Source: Bdellovibrionales bacterium
Lineage (GTDB): Bacteria; Bdellovibrionota; Bdellovibrionia; Bdellovibrionales; UBA1609
Length of the DNA: 64,000 nt
Reading direction: 5' to 3'
Assembly: GCA_019695175.1 (NCBI GenBank)
Contig: JAIBAM010000013.1
Location: 1-64,000, forward strand
In this document: positions 28,167 to 36,294 of the stretch, piece by piece
Numbering within the stretch: the first letter of the stretch is position 1
How the letters are laid out: each line of letters begins with the position of its first letter
The notes under the pieces: model-generated
Databases searched by the model: none
What the model was told of the DNA's origin: nothing
The model's input: only the letters and a program-made list of their open reading frames with translations
Program-made: the position numbers and the translations under genes

Positions 28167-29330
28167 ATGACACAAAATTTTTTAAGCCAAAAATCTAGTC
28201 CTTTTGATGTTCTTGTAATCGGTGCCAATTTTTCTGGTTTGCTTATCTGCGAATACCTTTACCGGAAAGGGCTTCAAGTTGCATTGCTTGAATCCTCCGA
28301 AAGGATTGGCGGGTCTTATTTACCCATGACTTCAATATCCTCTAAGAATTCGCTTCCTTCTCATTTGGAGGTCTATCCAAATCATCCCCTCATGATGCAA
28401 AATCTAAAGTGGTTGGAAGGACTCCTGCAAATGGAACTTAAAATTTCAGTGGTGGAGTCTCAGATTTTATATTCTTTGCAGGATTACCCTCGTCCTTGGC
28501 TTGGCTTTGGTGAGAAATTGCCTGACTGCTATCCAAGGATCAGCAGTTATTTATCTCCAAGTGTTTTGGTTACTAAATTCCCTTTGAGTGAGGTTATACA
28601 AAAAATCGGGGCTGAAGCGAAATTTAAAATTTTTAAACATAAAGAGGTTACAAAATTTATTTTGGGTCATGAGAACAGCATCGAGGTTGAGGTCAATGGC
28701 GAAGCTCTTTGGAAGTCTCAACAAATAGTATCTACTTTATCCCCGCAGCAAATGTTGCAGTTATTACCAAGCGAAGGACTCACTCCAACCCATCGTCAGC
28801 GCCTTATGAAAGCTGATTCATGGCACATGCTTTCTTTGTCTCTCCGACATCGTCATAAAATAAAGAGTCTGGAGTCCATGGATCAACAACCCTTATTGTT
28901 TTTGCTTCAAGGTGGCAATCAAGATTTTGAACCCACATTGGGTCGAGTCTTTCCACCCAATGAAGATGGGTCTCAAGACTCGGTATGGTTTAATCTTATC
29001 CATTTAAAGCATCAAGATGACCATGACTATGTAGGACAATTATTGCGACATATAAGAAAGCAACTCAAACGCTTGGATCCCCAATTGGGTGAAAACCTGG
29101 TGGAGGAGAAAATTATTTTAACAGAAAACTCCCACGGGAATTTGGATTTAAATTTTTCTAAAAGCAAAAATATATTGCCTGAATGGGACCATTTATTTTG
29201 GGCGACATCCTATCTGAGTGATTTTAATGGGCTTGCGGCTGAACTGCAGATGGCAGCTTTGTTCGCCCAAGAGTCAAAAGATTGCATAAAATTGAACAAA
29301 AACTTGGAGGGTGAAGCACAAGCCTTTTAG
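28167..29330 (+). CDS. FAD-dependent oxidoreductase, amine-oxidase-like
   Basis: A flavoprotein of 387 residues. It begins with the Rossmann FAD-binding motif (DVLVIGANFSGLLICEYLYR, ending in a conserved acidic residue at VALLESSERIGG). The remainder is divergent, with a second strand segment (QQIVSTLSPQQMLQLLP) and a C-terminal part that looks like the flavin-contacting end (LFWATSYLSDFNGLAAELQM). It resembles the protoporphyrinogen oxidase and amine oxidase superfamily but no substrate can be named. It is coupled to the CFI-box gene upstream. Confidence 0.7.
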   Translation: MTQNFLSQKSSPFDVLVIGANFSGLLICEYLYRKGLQVALLESSERIGGSYLPMTSISSKNSLPSHLEVYPNHPLMMQNLKWLEGLLQMELKISVVESQILYSLQDYPRPWLGFGEKLPDCYPRISSYLSPSVLVTKFPLSEVIQKIGAEAKFKIFKHKEVTKFILGHENSIEVEVNGEALWKSQQIVSTLSPQQMLQLLPSEGLTPTHRQRLMKADSWHMLSLSLRHRHKIKSLESMDQQPLLFLLQGGNQDFEPTLGRVFPPNEDGSQDSVWFNLIHLKHQDDHDYVGQLLRHIRKQLKRLDPQLGENLVEEKIILTENSHGNLDLNFSKSKNILPEWDHLFWATSYLSDFNGLAAELQMAALFAQESKDCIKLNKNLEGEAQAF

Positions 29331-29447
29331 AGCTTGTTAGTCCGTTGCCACTGTTACAGCAAATCCGAATCGATTCTTACTGCAGCCTATCCGAGCCAAC
29401 TCTTTATTTTTCATCTTGCTTTCGTCCGAGTAACAAAAATAAAATAA

Positions 29448-29474
29448 ATCTATCGTTGCCTAATAACGATAGAT
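29448..29474. other. Hairpin in the gap before the kinase gene
   Basis: A perfect 10-bp inverted repeat, ATCTATCGTT and AACGATAGAT, with a 7-base loop. It may be a weak terminator for the oxidoreductase gene or an operator. No T tract follows on the plus strand. The rest of 29331-29617 shows nothing I can identify. Confidence 0.4.
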
Positions 29475-29617
29475 AAAAATGCTTTAAATAAACAGACTCG
29501 GAGCTGGCTATTAGGTTCGGAGCAGGTATTAGGTGATGAACAATGGATTTCGAATTTGGAAAAGTTCGGATGGGATCCATTTATTAAACAAGGATGTTTT
29601 AAAAAACAATTTCTCAT

Positions 29618-29656
29618 GTTCAAGTTGAAAACTCTTGGCTTGATTTCAACTTGAAC
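29618..29656 (+). promoter_or_regulatory. Perfect 13-bp inverted repeat just upstream of the kinase start
   Basis: GTTCAAGTTGAAA (29618-29630) is matched exactly by TTTCAACTTGAAC (29644-29656), with a 13-base spacer, ending 27 bases before the ATG at 29684. As DNA it could be an operator. As RNA it would form a stable hairpin near the ribosome binding site. Both suit control of the kinase and diguanylate-cyclase-like pair. Confidence 0.55.
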
Positions 29657-29683
29657 ACAGGAAACGGCGACCAGGGAGGGAAA

Positions 29684-31645
29684 ATGCAGGTTCGACGCAA
29701 CGTCATCTGGGCAACCATTGCGCTCATGTTGTTTTTTACAGTGCTTTTGACATCGAGGTATCTGACTTTGATGCGTCAGGAACAAAACAACCAACTTTCA
29801 ATGCAGTCTGAGCAGCAAGTAAAAATGCTGAGAGAGTTGGTCAGAATTTCCACGGAAAATCTTAAAGACAAAATTGTAAACTTTATTGGTCAAGAACAAA
29901 CCTTAAGGCATCAGGGACTTAATGAAGCTCAAGAAGAAAGTTTAAAAAAGCAAATTCAATCCAGTCCCTATTGGGGAATGGGCTTACTTCGTATCAATAA
30001 GGGTCTTTGGGAACCACAATGGGTTCGACAAAAATCCTCTTGGCCTGAAGGTTTTGCGAAGGCCTTGATACAATCTGTAATAACAAAAGGGGAAATTGTT
30101 GGCGGGGAGGTTTGGATCCGTTTGGAGGACCCCAAAAGTCAACCGCTGTTTGCTTATGTTTTTGAAGTCAAAGATGGGAATGAAACCCTTTTAGCCTTTG
30201 CATTGACTTCCACTACGGATTTAAATTTTATCAATGAAATATATTTTCAAAGTGGTTCCAATGAAGTGGCGCTAATTAATGACAAGGGGTACGCTCTTGC
30301 TTTTAATGAAATGTCCTATGTGGGCTTTAATTTATTACCTTCACATCCGGTTTATGCAAAGATTTTACAAAACAATGAATCCTTTGCTCTTTTGGATTCA
30401 ACGCAAACTTCGTCCGCTTCTAAAATTACAGCAACAGCAAAAATACCTGGAACAAATCTTTTTGCTGTAGTTTCGGTTCCGCAGCAAAAATTGTTTATTT
30501 CAGGTCTGCAATTAAAATTTTACAGTTTATTTATAATACTTGCTTTGCTTGGATTTCTATTGGCCATGATTTCTTGGCTCTTTTTACCTATTGAGGAAGC
30601 CATTCAATATTTGAGTCAACAGTTGACCCGGGTAGCAAGTGGTCTGCCAGCCTTAGCCCATCCAAAAAGAAATCCCATTTTGCAACCTTTAGCAAAAACC
30701 ATTATGAAATTGACGGCCCATGAGGGTGTTGAAACTCCAGATTATATTAAGAAGGCCACAGAAAAACAGGTCGAAAATGAAAAAATCTTAGCTTACCAGA
30801 AAATGAGCTTAGGTTTTTCCCAAACTTTGCGCGATCCCATTGCGGCTATTTTAGCACAAACTCAATTGGCTCATAGTCATGAATACTATGACAAATTTAA
30901 AGAGCAGTTTATAACCATTGAAAATGAAGCCCGACGAGCACGAGGAACTATTGATCAACTCATTCAACTCACTGGAGCTGAAGAGTTTCCCAAAACTCAA
31001 GTGGACGTGTCCCAACTGGTAGAGCAAACCCTTGAGGAACTAAAAACCCTCCTTCAAATTAAAAAAATTCATGTACAAAAAAATCTTATACCTGGACAAT
31101 CAATCAAGGCCCATCCCGAACCATTTCGTGTTGCTTTAGAAGAAATTATAAAAAATGCCATCGACGCTATGGAAACTGCCGAGCACAAAATTCTTAAAAT
31201 TTATTCTATAGATGTGGAGGGTGAGGTTAAAATAATTATTGAGGACCATGGGGTAGGCATGGAAGATCACCAAATTCAAAAAGCCACGGATCCTTTTTTT
31301 ACTACCAAAAACCAGGACCAACATAAGGGGTTAGGATTGACGATTGCAAAAGGGATATTGTCGTCCATGAAGGGTCGTTTGAATTTTATCCCACAAAAAG
31401 AGGGTTTAAAAGTTGAAATCGATTTTACCCATCCTCAGCGTCTTGTTGAGAACCAAGCCGTACCAGCGATTTCCTCACTTTTTTCGCAGTTTGCTTTTGC
31501 TAGTAGAACAGAAGTCCAATTGGAGGAAACAAAAGAAAATGCTTTTTCCAATAAATCCACGGGCACCCCTTTAAAAGAAGAAAACCAATCACCGGAAAAG
31601 CTGTCTTTATTTCGTCGTCCGAAAGTTAAGGAGTCTGGATTGTGA
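29684..31645 (+). CDS. Membrane histidine-kinase-like protein lacking the phosphoacceptor His
   Basis: A 653-residue sensor: a transmembrane helix (VIWATIALMLFFTVLLTSRYL), a periplasmic region of about 240 residues, a second helix (FIILALLGFLLAMISWLFLP), a coiled region, a dimerisation region and an ATPase domain. The ATPase is complete, with N box EEIIKNAIDAM, G1 DHGVGM, F box PFFTTK and G2 GLGLTI. In the dimerisation helix the usual HE-x-x-NP is replaced by FSQTLRDPI. Gln380 (CAA, 30821-30823) stands where the phosphorylated His should be, and Thr follows where Glu or Asp is usual. It may bind ATP without phosphotransfer. The start at ATG 29684 is supported by GGGAGGG upstream. It overlaps the next gene by four bases. 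Confidence 0.85.
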   Translation: MQVRRNVIWATIALMLFFTVLLTSRYLTLMRQEQNNQLSMQSEQQVKMLRELVRISTENLKDKIVNFIGQEQTLRHQGLNEAQEESLKKQIQSSPYWGMGLLRINKGLWEPQWVRQKSSWPEGFAKALIQSVITKGEIVGGEVWIRLEDPKSQPLFAYVFEVKDGNETLLAFALTSTTDLNFINEIYFQSGSNEVALINDKGYALAFNEMSYVGFNLLPSHPVYAKILQNNESFALLDSTQTSSASKITATAKIPGTNLFAVVSVPQQKLFISGLQLKFYSLFIILALLGFLLAMISWLFLPIEEAIQYLSQQLTRVASGLPALAHPKRNPILQPLAKTIMKLTAHEGVETPDYIKKATEKQVENEKILAYQKMSLGFSQTLRDPIAAILAQTQLAHSHEYYDKFKEQFITIENEARRARGTIDQLIQLTGAEEFPKTQVDVSQLVEQTLEELKTLLQIKKIHVQKNLIPGQSIKAHPEPFRVALEEIIKNAIDAMETAEHKILKIYSIDVEGEVKIIIEDHGVGMEDHQIQKATDPFFTTKNQDQHKGLGLTIAKGILSSMKGRLNFIPQKEGLKVEIDFTHPQRLVENQAVPAISSLFSQFAFASRTEVQLEETKENAFSNKSTGTPLKEENQSPEKLSLFRRPKVKESGL

Positions 31646-33333
31646 TTCTTGATGCGATTCGTCCTCAATATGGCATTTGTATTTTGGACCCCATGACAGA
31701 ACGGGTACAAACTACAATGATGTCGCTACGGGATTCGGGTTACCATCCAGAACATTTTACCAATTATGAGGCGTTGTTGGATTATCTAGGTCAGAATCCG
31801 CCCCATCTAATCCTTTTTAATCGCAGTGATGAACAACATAAAATTCAAGATTTAATGTTAGAATTACGCGCCATTTTGCCGGAAACACATTTTGTTGTTT
31901 TGTCCACAGCTTCTGGGGTGGGTGCTGTTTGGCGTGAGTGGGGCGAATTCATTTATGATTGTATAATGTTTCCTCCAGTTCATACGTCACAATTGGTAAA
32001 AGCTATAGATCGTGCGGCAGAACGAGACGCTTGGATGTATCGCTCTGAAGGAGTTTTGCAGGGTCTACAAACGTCCCCACCAGAAAAAATTGAAGCCACA
32101 GAAGTCGTTCTTGGCGATGCAGTTCGAGGGGGGGTTGAAGGGGGACCTGAAAATTCCATCAATTCATTTCACGATAAGGCCCATTCTTCACAATTCTGGG
32201 AGCGGCAAGATAAGGATTTAGAATCCAGTCAATTTTTAGAGCAAGTCTTGAATCAGGCAACAAGTGGTACAAGTAAATCTTTTGTAGAAGCCAATGCCTT
32301 GGATTCAACATCTCCTGAATTGTTGCAAAAAAGTTCTTGCTTTGACTTGAGTCATTACTGGAAAGATTTAAATCAACAATCTCAGGTCGATACCATTATT
32401 TCAACGGCTTTATTGCACATGTCGGAGGTGAGTTCCCAGGCCCAGGGGGTGTTTTTAAGATATTTACCCCATCGCAGATGTTTGGTGATTTCCTGTGCAC
32501 ATAAGTTTTCCCAGGAACAATGGCATGGACTGGGTTTAAACTTAATAGAAGAAGCAGAATTTAAAACCCGAGACCTTTTAAATCCTGAAAAAATAATAGG
32601 GCTTAAAGAAATGGCTCAAACCCTGGTGCAACATGAAAGGTTTTGGACTCAACCCTTTAAATTGGGTGAATCTGTTTATGGACTGTTTATGCTCTTCAAA
32701 GATGAAAAAGAACTCGATGTCGAGGGCTTGCAAATTCTTTTGAAGATGGCTGAAGATCGAGCTCATTTACTTGAATCTAAGCGACACCTCCATTCTGTGG
32801 AAACTCGTGATAATGCTACTTTGCTATTGCAACAAGGGCATTTGGTTTCTCGTTTGAGAGTGGAAGTGGCGCGGGCCCGGAGGATCCTGAGACCAGTTTC
32901 TTTTTTAATTATTTCCATGGATCAATCTAAGAATATAAATGAAATTTATGGATATGAAGAACTCCAATTGACTTTGCGAGCTTTAGGTAAAATTATTGGA
33001 ACCCGAAGTCGGGTTAATGATATCTTGGGCCGTGTGGGTTCAGATGAATTAGGTTTGATTTTACCTCACACTCCCATTCAGGGGGCCAGTACCAAAGCAG
33101 AAAGGTTGAGACGTTTGATTGAGGCTGCAAATTTTTCCAAACTATTGCCGAAAATCCCGCAATTGACTATTTCCGTTGGAATAAGTGAATATCCGGGAAA
33201 TTGTCGTGACGGGGATGAGTTGTTTTCCCATGCCGATGATGCCCTTTGGCAGATTAAAAACAAAGAAAAAAATAAAATTTGTTTATATTCGCCAAAGCCA
33301 GGTTTTGAACCGGATTTTTTGACTCCATTATAG
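31642..33333 (+). CDS. Pseudo-receiver, GAF and divergent GGDEF protein
   Basis: A 563-residue cytoplasmic signalling protein that starts with GTG overlapping the kinase stop. Residues 8-125 look like a receiver domain (YGICILDPMTERVQ, PHLILFNRSDEQ), but the acceptor Asp is Asn60 (31819-31821) and the conserved Lys near FPPVH is missing. A linker leads to a GAF-like domain (about 235-375) and then a GGDEF domain from about 410. The active-site motif reads GSDEL (codons 466-470) instead of GGDEF. The inhibitory RxxD (RVND) and the end motif ISVGISEYP remain. It may be an inactive or altered cyclase, working as a c-di-GMP or GTP sensor partner of the kinase-like protein. Confidence 0.8.
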   Translation: MILDAIRPQYGICILDPMTERVQTTMMSLRDSGYHPEHFTNYEALLDYLGQNPPHLILFNRSDEQHKIQDLMLELRAILPETHFVVLSTASGVGAVWREWGEFIYDCIMFPPVHTSQLVKAIDRAAERDAWMYRSEGVLQGLQTSPPEKIEATEVVLGDAVRGGVEGGPENSINSFHDKAHSSQFWERQDKDLESSQFLEQVLNQATSGTSKSFVEANALDSTSPELLQKSSCFDLSHYWKDLNQQSQVDTIISTALLHMSEVSSQAQGVFLRYLPHRRCLVISCAHKFSQEQWHGLGLNLIEEAEFKTRDLLNPEKIIGLKEMAQTLVQHERFWTQPFKLGESVYGLFMLFKDEKELDVEGLQILLKMAEDRAHLLESKRHLHSVETRDNATLLLQQGHLVSRLRVEVARARRILRPVSFLIISMDQSKNINEIYGYEELQLTLRALGKIIGTRSRVNDILGRVGSDELGLILPHTPIQGASTKAERLRRLIEAANFSKLLPKIPQLTISVGISEYPGNCRDGDELFSHADDALWQIKNKEKNKICLYSPKPGFEPDFLTPL

Positions 33334-33379
33334 GGCTTTTTGGCCAATGAATTGTTTCTATGATTCCATGAAAGGGTAA

Positions 33380-34555
33380 GTGGTGATAAATTTTCGACCC
33401 ACCTATGCTGAAATCAATTTGGCGCACCTTAGCCAAAATGCGGCAGTCCTAAGGGCACTCAATCCTGGGGGGTGGTTTTGTCCCATGGTGAAATGTAATG
33501 CTTATGGTCATGGGGCCATTGAAATTGTTAAGACACTTGTCAGTCAAAAAGTTCCTGCTGTAGGCGTGGCTTTAACTGAAGAAGGCGTTCAATTACGTCA
33601 GTCTGGCATCCATGCTATTTCGATTTTGGTTTTTGGAATTTTTTCACCAGAAGCAGCTAAAGAATGCGCGGAAAAACAATTAACCCCTGTCGTGTCTCGA
33701 TGGGAAGATTTGCAATATTTTAGTTTGTTGCAAAACCCTATGGATGTTCACCTTAAGTTCAATACGGGGATGAATCGTCTGGGTTTTGGTTCTCAAGATG
33801 TGGAAAAATTAACACAATTTTTCCGTTCGAATCCACAATTGAAATTAAGAGGAGTCTGCACCCATTTGCTTCAAGGTGATGATTGGGGTAATGCGGGCGG
33901 TTTTAGCCACCACCAATTGGAATCGCTTTTATCCATCAATAAAAATTTTCAAAATTATAATCCAGATTACTTAAGCTTAAGACCGACTCTTCATATTTTG
34001 AACAGTGCTGCACTTTTGCGTTTACGATTGGAAGGTCGACAGGTTGGGATTAAACCGGGTGGTCCTCAGTTGGGTTGTCGACCGGGAATTGCACTTTATG
34101 GTGCTGGACGTACAGAGTCTGTCACTCTTCGTGTTCCTTTGAAGCCCGTCATGAGTTTGAGAACTGAGATTGTGACTGTACGTTCGCTAAAGATAAATGA
34201 GGTGGTCTCTTATAATGCGCAGTGGAAAGCTCAAACTCCATCTCGCATTGGTGTTTTACCCATTGGGTACGGGGATGGAATTTCAAGAGCCCTTTCCAAT
34301 AAAGGATTTGTATTGATTCGAGGACGAAGGACACCCATTATCGGTACGATCTGCATGGATTACCTCATGGTGGATTTAACTTCTTTACCTTTTGTTTCAT
34401 CTATTGAAGTTGGTGAGCCAGTCACACTCTTTGGTGAACAAGAGGGTGGTGAACTTAGTGTGGATGAATTGGCACCTTTAATAAATACCATTGGATATGA
34501 AATATTAACGTCCATTGGCGTTCGAATACCTAGACGGTACATTTATCCAGTTTAA
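33380..34555 (+). CDS. alr: Alanine racemase
   Basis: A PLP enzyme that makes D-alanine for peptidoglycan. The 391-residue protein has the PLP-lysine motif (MVKCNAYGHG), the second catalytic Tyr in EVVSYNAQW, and PIGYGDGISRALSNKG and GTICMDYLMVDLT in the C-terminal beta domain. Length is slightly above the usual 360-370. Either of two consecutive GTG codons at 33380 can be the start. It follows the receiver-GGDEF gene by 46 bases, and a gap separates it from the Mla operon. Confidence 0.95.
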   Translation: MVINFRPTYAEINLAHLSQNAAVLRALNPGGWFCPMVKCNAYGHGAIEIVKTLVSQKVPAVGVALTEEGVQLRQSGIHAISILVFGIFSPEAAKECAEKQLTPVVSRWEDLQYFSLLQNPMDVHLKFNTGMNRLGFGSQDVEKLTQFFRSNPQLKLRGVCTHLLQGDDWGNAGGFSHHQLESLLSINKNFQNYNPDYLSLRPTLHILNSAALLRLRLEGRQVGIKPGGPQLGCRPGIALYGAGRTESVTLRVPLKPVMSLRTEIVTVRSLKINEVVSYNAQWKAQTPSRIGVLPIGYGDGISRALSNKGFVLIRGRRTPIIGTICMDYLMVDLTSLPFVSSIEVGEPVTLFGEQEGGELSVDELAPLINTIGYEILTSIGVRIPRRYIYPV

Positions 34556-34657
34556 TCCGTAAAAAGTCCTTTAGCCTATTGGGGTTATAAAATTTTAACC
34601 CACGAATGATTTAATTCAGGATAAAATAATTATTACTCTAAAAAGTGCGATCATGAT

Positions 34658-35539
34658 ATGGCAACACCTTATTTTCGTAGAAAAAAGGATGAAATGCTGA
34701 GCTGGTGGAAAACAAACAGATTGGAGTTCAATCGCAAGTTGGATCAATTTTTTGGTTCCCTTGTCTATGGCTTGAGTCAGCTTTTTTTTGAAACGGGTCA
34801 GGCTTTTTTATTTGGAACTCAAAGCATTCGACTTATCTTTCAAAAGCCCTCCCGTTGGGATGAGGTCTTGCGCCATATGGAGTTCATAGGTAACAAATCC
34901 GTCATTATTATTTGTTTAACGGGTGGTTTTACGGGTTTGGCTTTGTCTTATCAAATCTATCTTGGATTTAAATTAGTGAATGCAACAAACTTGGTTGGAC
35001 CTACTGTAGCGTTGGGAATCACTCGAGAATTGGGGCCTGTTCTGACCGGGTTAATTGTCGCGGCAAGGGCGGGTGGAGCTATGGCTGCGCGCTTAGGGAC
35101 GATGCGAGTTTCAGAACAAATTGATGCTCTTGAGGTTATGGGTTTTGATTCCAAACAATATTTAGTGGCCCCAAGAATCTTGGCTGCATTTGTTTCCATG
35201 CCTCTTTTATGTGCCGTATTTGACTTTGTAGCCATGGTCTCTGCTGGGCTTCTGTGTGTCAAAGTTTTGGGAATTGATGAGGCCATCTTCTGGGACAAAA
35301 TTCAACAGTGGATAGAACCAGGTGACATTTATCAGGGGATGGTAAAAGCGGCTTTTTTTGGTTTAACTTTTGCCTCCATATGCACGAACAAAGGTTATTT
35401 TGCCAAAGGTGGTGCTAAAGGTGTGGGCGAGGCCACAAATCAGGGTGTGGTCAACAGTATGGTGCTTGTCATTATCTCCAATTATTTTTTGACCAATTTG
35501 ATTCGTTTCTTTTATGTCATCACAGGTCTCCGTTCATGA
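34658..35539 (+). CDS. mlaE: Phospholipid ABC transporter permease MlaE
   Basis: Inner-membrane permease of the Mla system, which moves phospholipids between the two membranes. The MlaE signature is clear: GGFTGLALSYQIYLGF, then TRELGPVLTGLIVAARAGGA and MRVSEQIDALEVMG, with five or so helices after it. The protein is 293 residues, about 30 longer at the N-terminus than usual, through a charged leader. It starts the mlaE-mlaF-mlaD-purH run and overlaps mlaF by four bases. Confidence 0.93.
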   Translation: MATPYFRRKKDEMLSWWKTNRLEFNRKLDQFFGSLVYGLSQLFFETGQAFLFGTQSIRLIFQKPSRWDEVLRHMEFIGNKSVIIICLTGGFTGLALSYQIYLGFKLVNATNLVGPTVALGITRELGPVLTGLIVAARAGGAMAARLGTMRVSEQIDALEVMGFDSKQYLVAPRILAAFVSMPLLCAVFDFVAMVSAGLLCVKVLGIDEAIFWDKIQQWIEPGDIYQGMVKAAFFGLTFASICTNKGYFAKGGAKGVGEATNQGVVNSMVLVIISNYFLTNLIRFFYVITGLRS

Positions 35540-36294
35540 TGGAAGTTGCCATTGATATTCAGAATTTAAGGAAAAGTTTTGATGGTAAAGATTTCGTGCT
35601 CAATGGAATCAATTTGACAATTCCTAAGGGAAAAATCACGGTGATCATTGGTTTTTCTGGAACGGGAAAAAGTGTTTTATTAAAGCATATTTTGGGGTTG
35701 ATCCGACCAACGTCGGGGAATATTCAAATTTTGGGTCGGGATCTTTGGTCTATGGAACAAAAGGAGATCAATCTTTTTCGCCGGAAAATGGGTGTCTTGT
35801 TTCAGTACGCTGCACTTTTTGACGATATGACAGCGTTAGAAAATGTTTGTTTCCCATTGCGAGAACATCGTCGGGATTTAAAGTTAAAAGAAATTGTAGA
35901 CATTGCAATGAATAAACTAAAAGTATCAGGGTTGGATCAAAAACATTTTAATAAAATTCCGTCAGAGATGAGTGGGGGAATGCGTAAAAGGGTTGGATTG
36001 GCCCGGGCACTGGCTTTGGATCCAGAGATTTTGCTCTATGACGAGCCTACCACGGGGTTAGATCCTATCCTGACGGAAATGGTGGATCACTTGATAAAGG
36101 AGACCCACCACGTTCACACGGGATCAACAACTGTGGTGGTTTCCCATGATTTGTTTGCAGCGTTCTCTATAGGGGAACACATTGTCATGCTCGACAAAGG
36201 TACAGTGCTACTGTCTGGGACTCCAGATGTTTTTAGAAACTCAGATATTGAATTAGTACAAAGATTTTTGGCGAAAGGTTTTAAAACAGGATGA
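35536..36294 (+). CDS. mlaF: Phospholipid ABC transporter ATPase MlaF
   Basis: ATP-binding subunit that powers MlaE. Walker A is GFSGTGKSVLLKH, the Q-loop segment VLFQYAALFDDMTALENV, the signature MSGGMRKRVGLARALA, and Walker B ILLYDEPTTGLDP, all typical of the MlaF branch. The 252 residues are of normal length. Overlaps of four bases with mlaE upstream and mlaD downstream indicate coupled translation. Confidence 0.95.
   Translation: MMEVAIDIQNLRKSFDGKDFVLNGINLTIPKGKITVIIGFSGTGKSVLLKHILGLIRPTSGNIQILGRDLWSMEQKEINLFRRKMGVLFQYAALFDDMTALENVCFPLREHRRDLKLKEIVDIAMNKLKVSGLDQKHFNKIPSEMSGGMRKRVGLARALALDPEILLYDEPTTGLDPILTEMVDHLIKETHHVHTGSTTVVVSHDLFAAFSIGEHIVMLDKGTVLLSGTPDVFRNSDIELVQRFLAKGFKTG

Noticed and set aside
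34957-35298. 113-residue minus-strand frame inside mlaE
   Set aside because: Antisense shadow of a strongly recognised permease.
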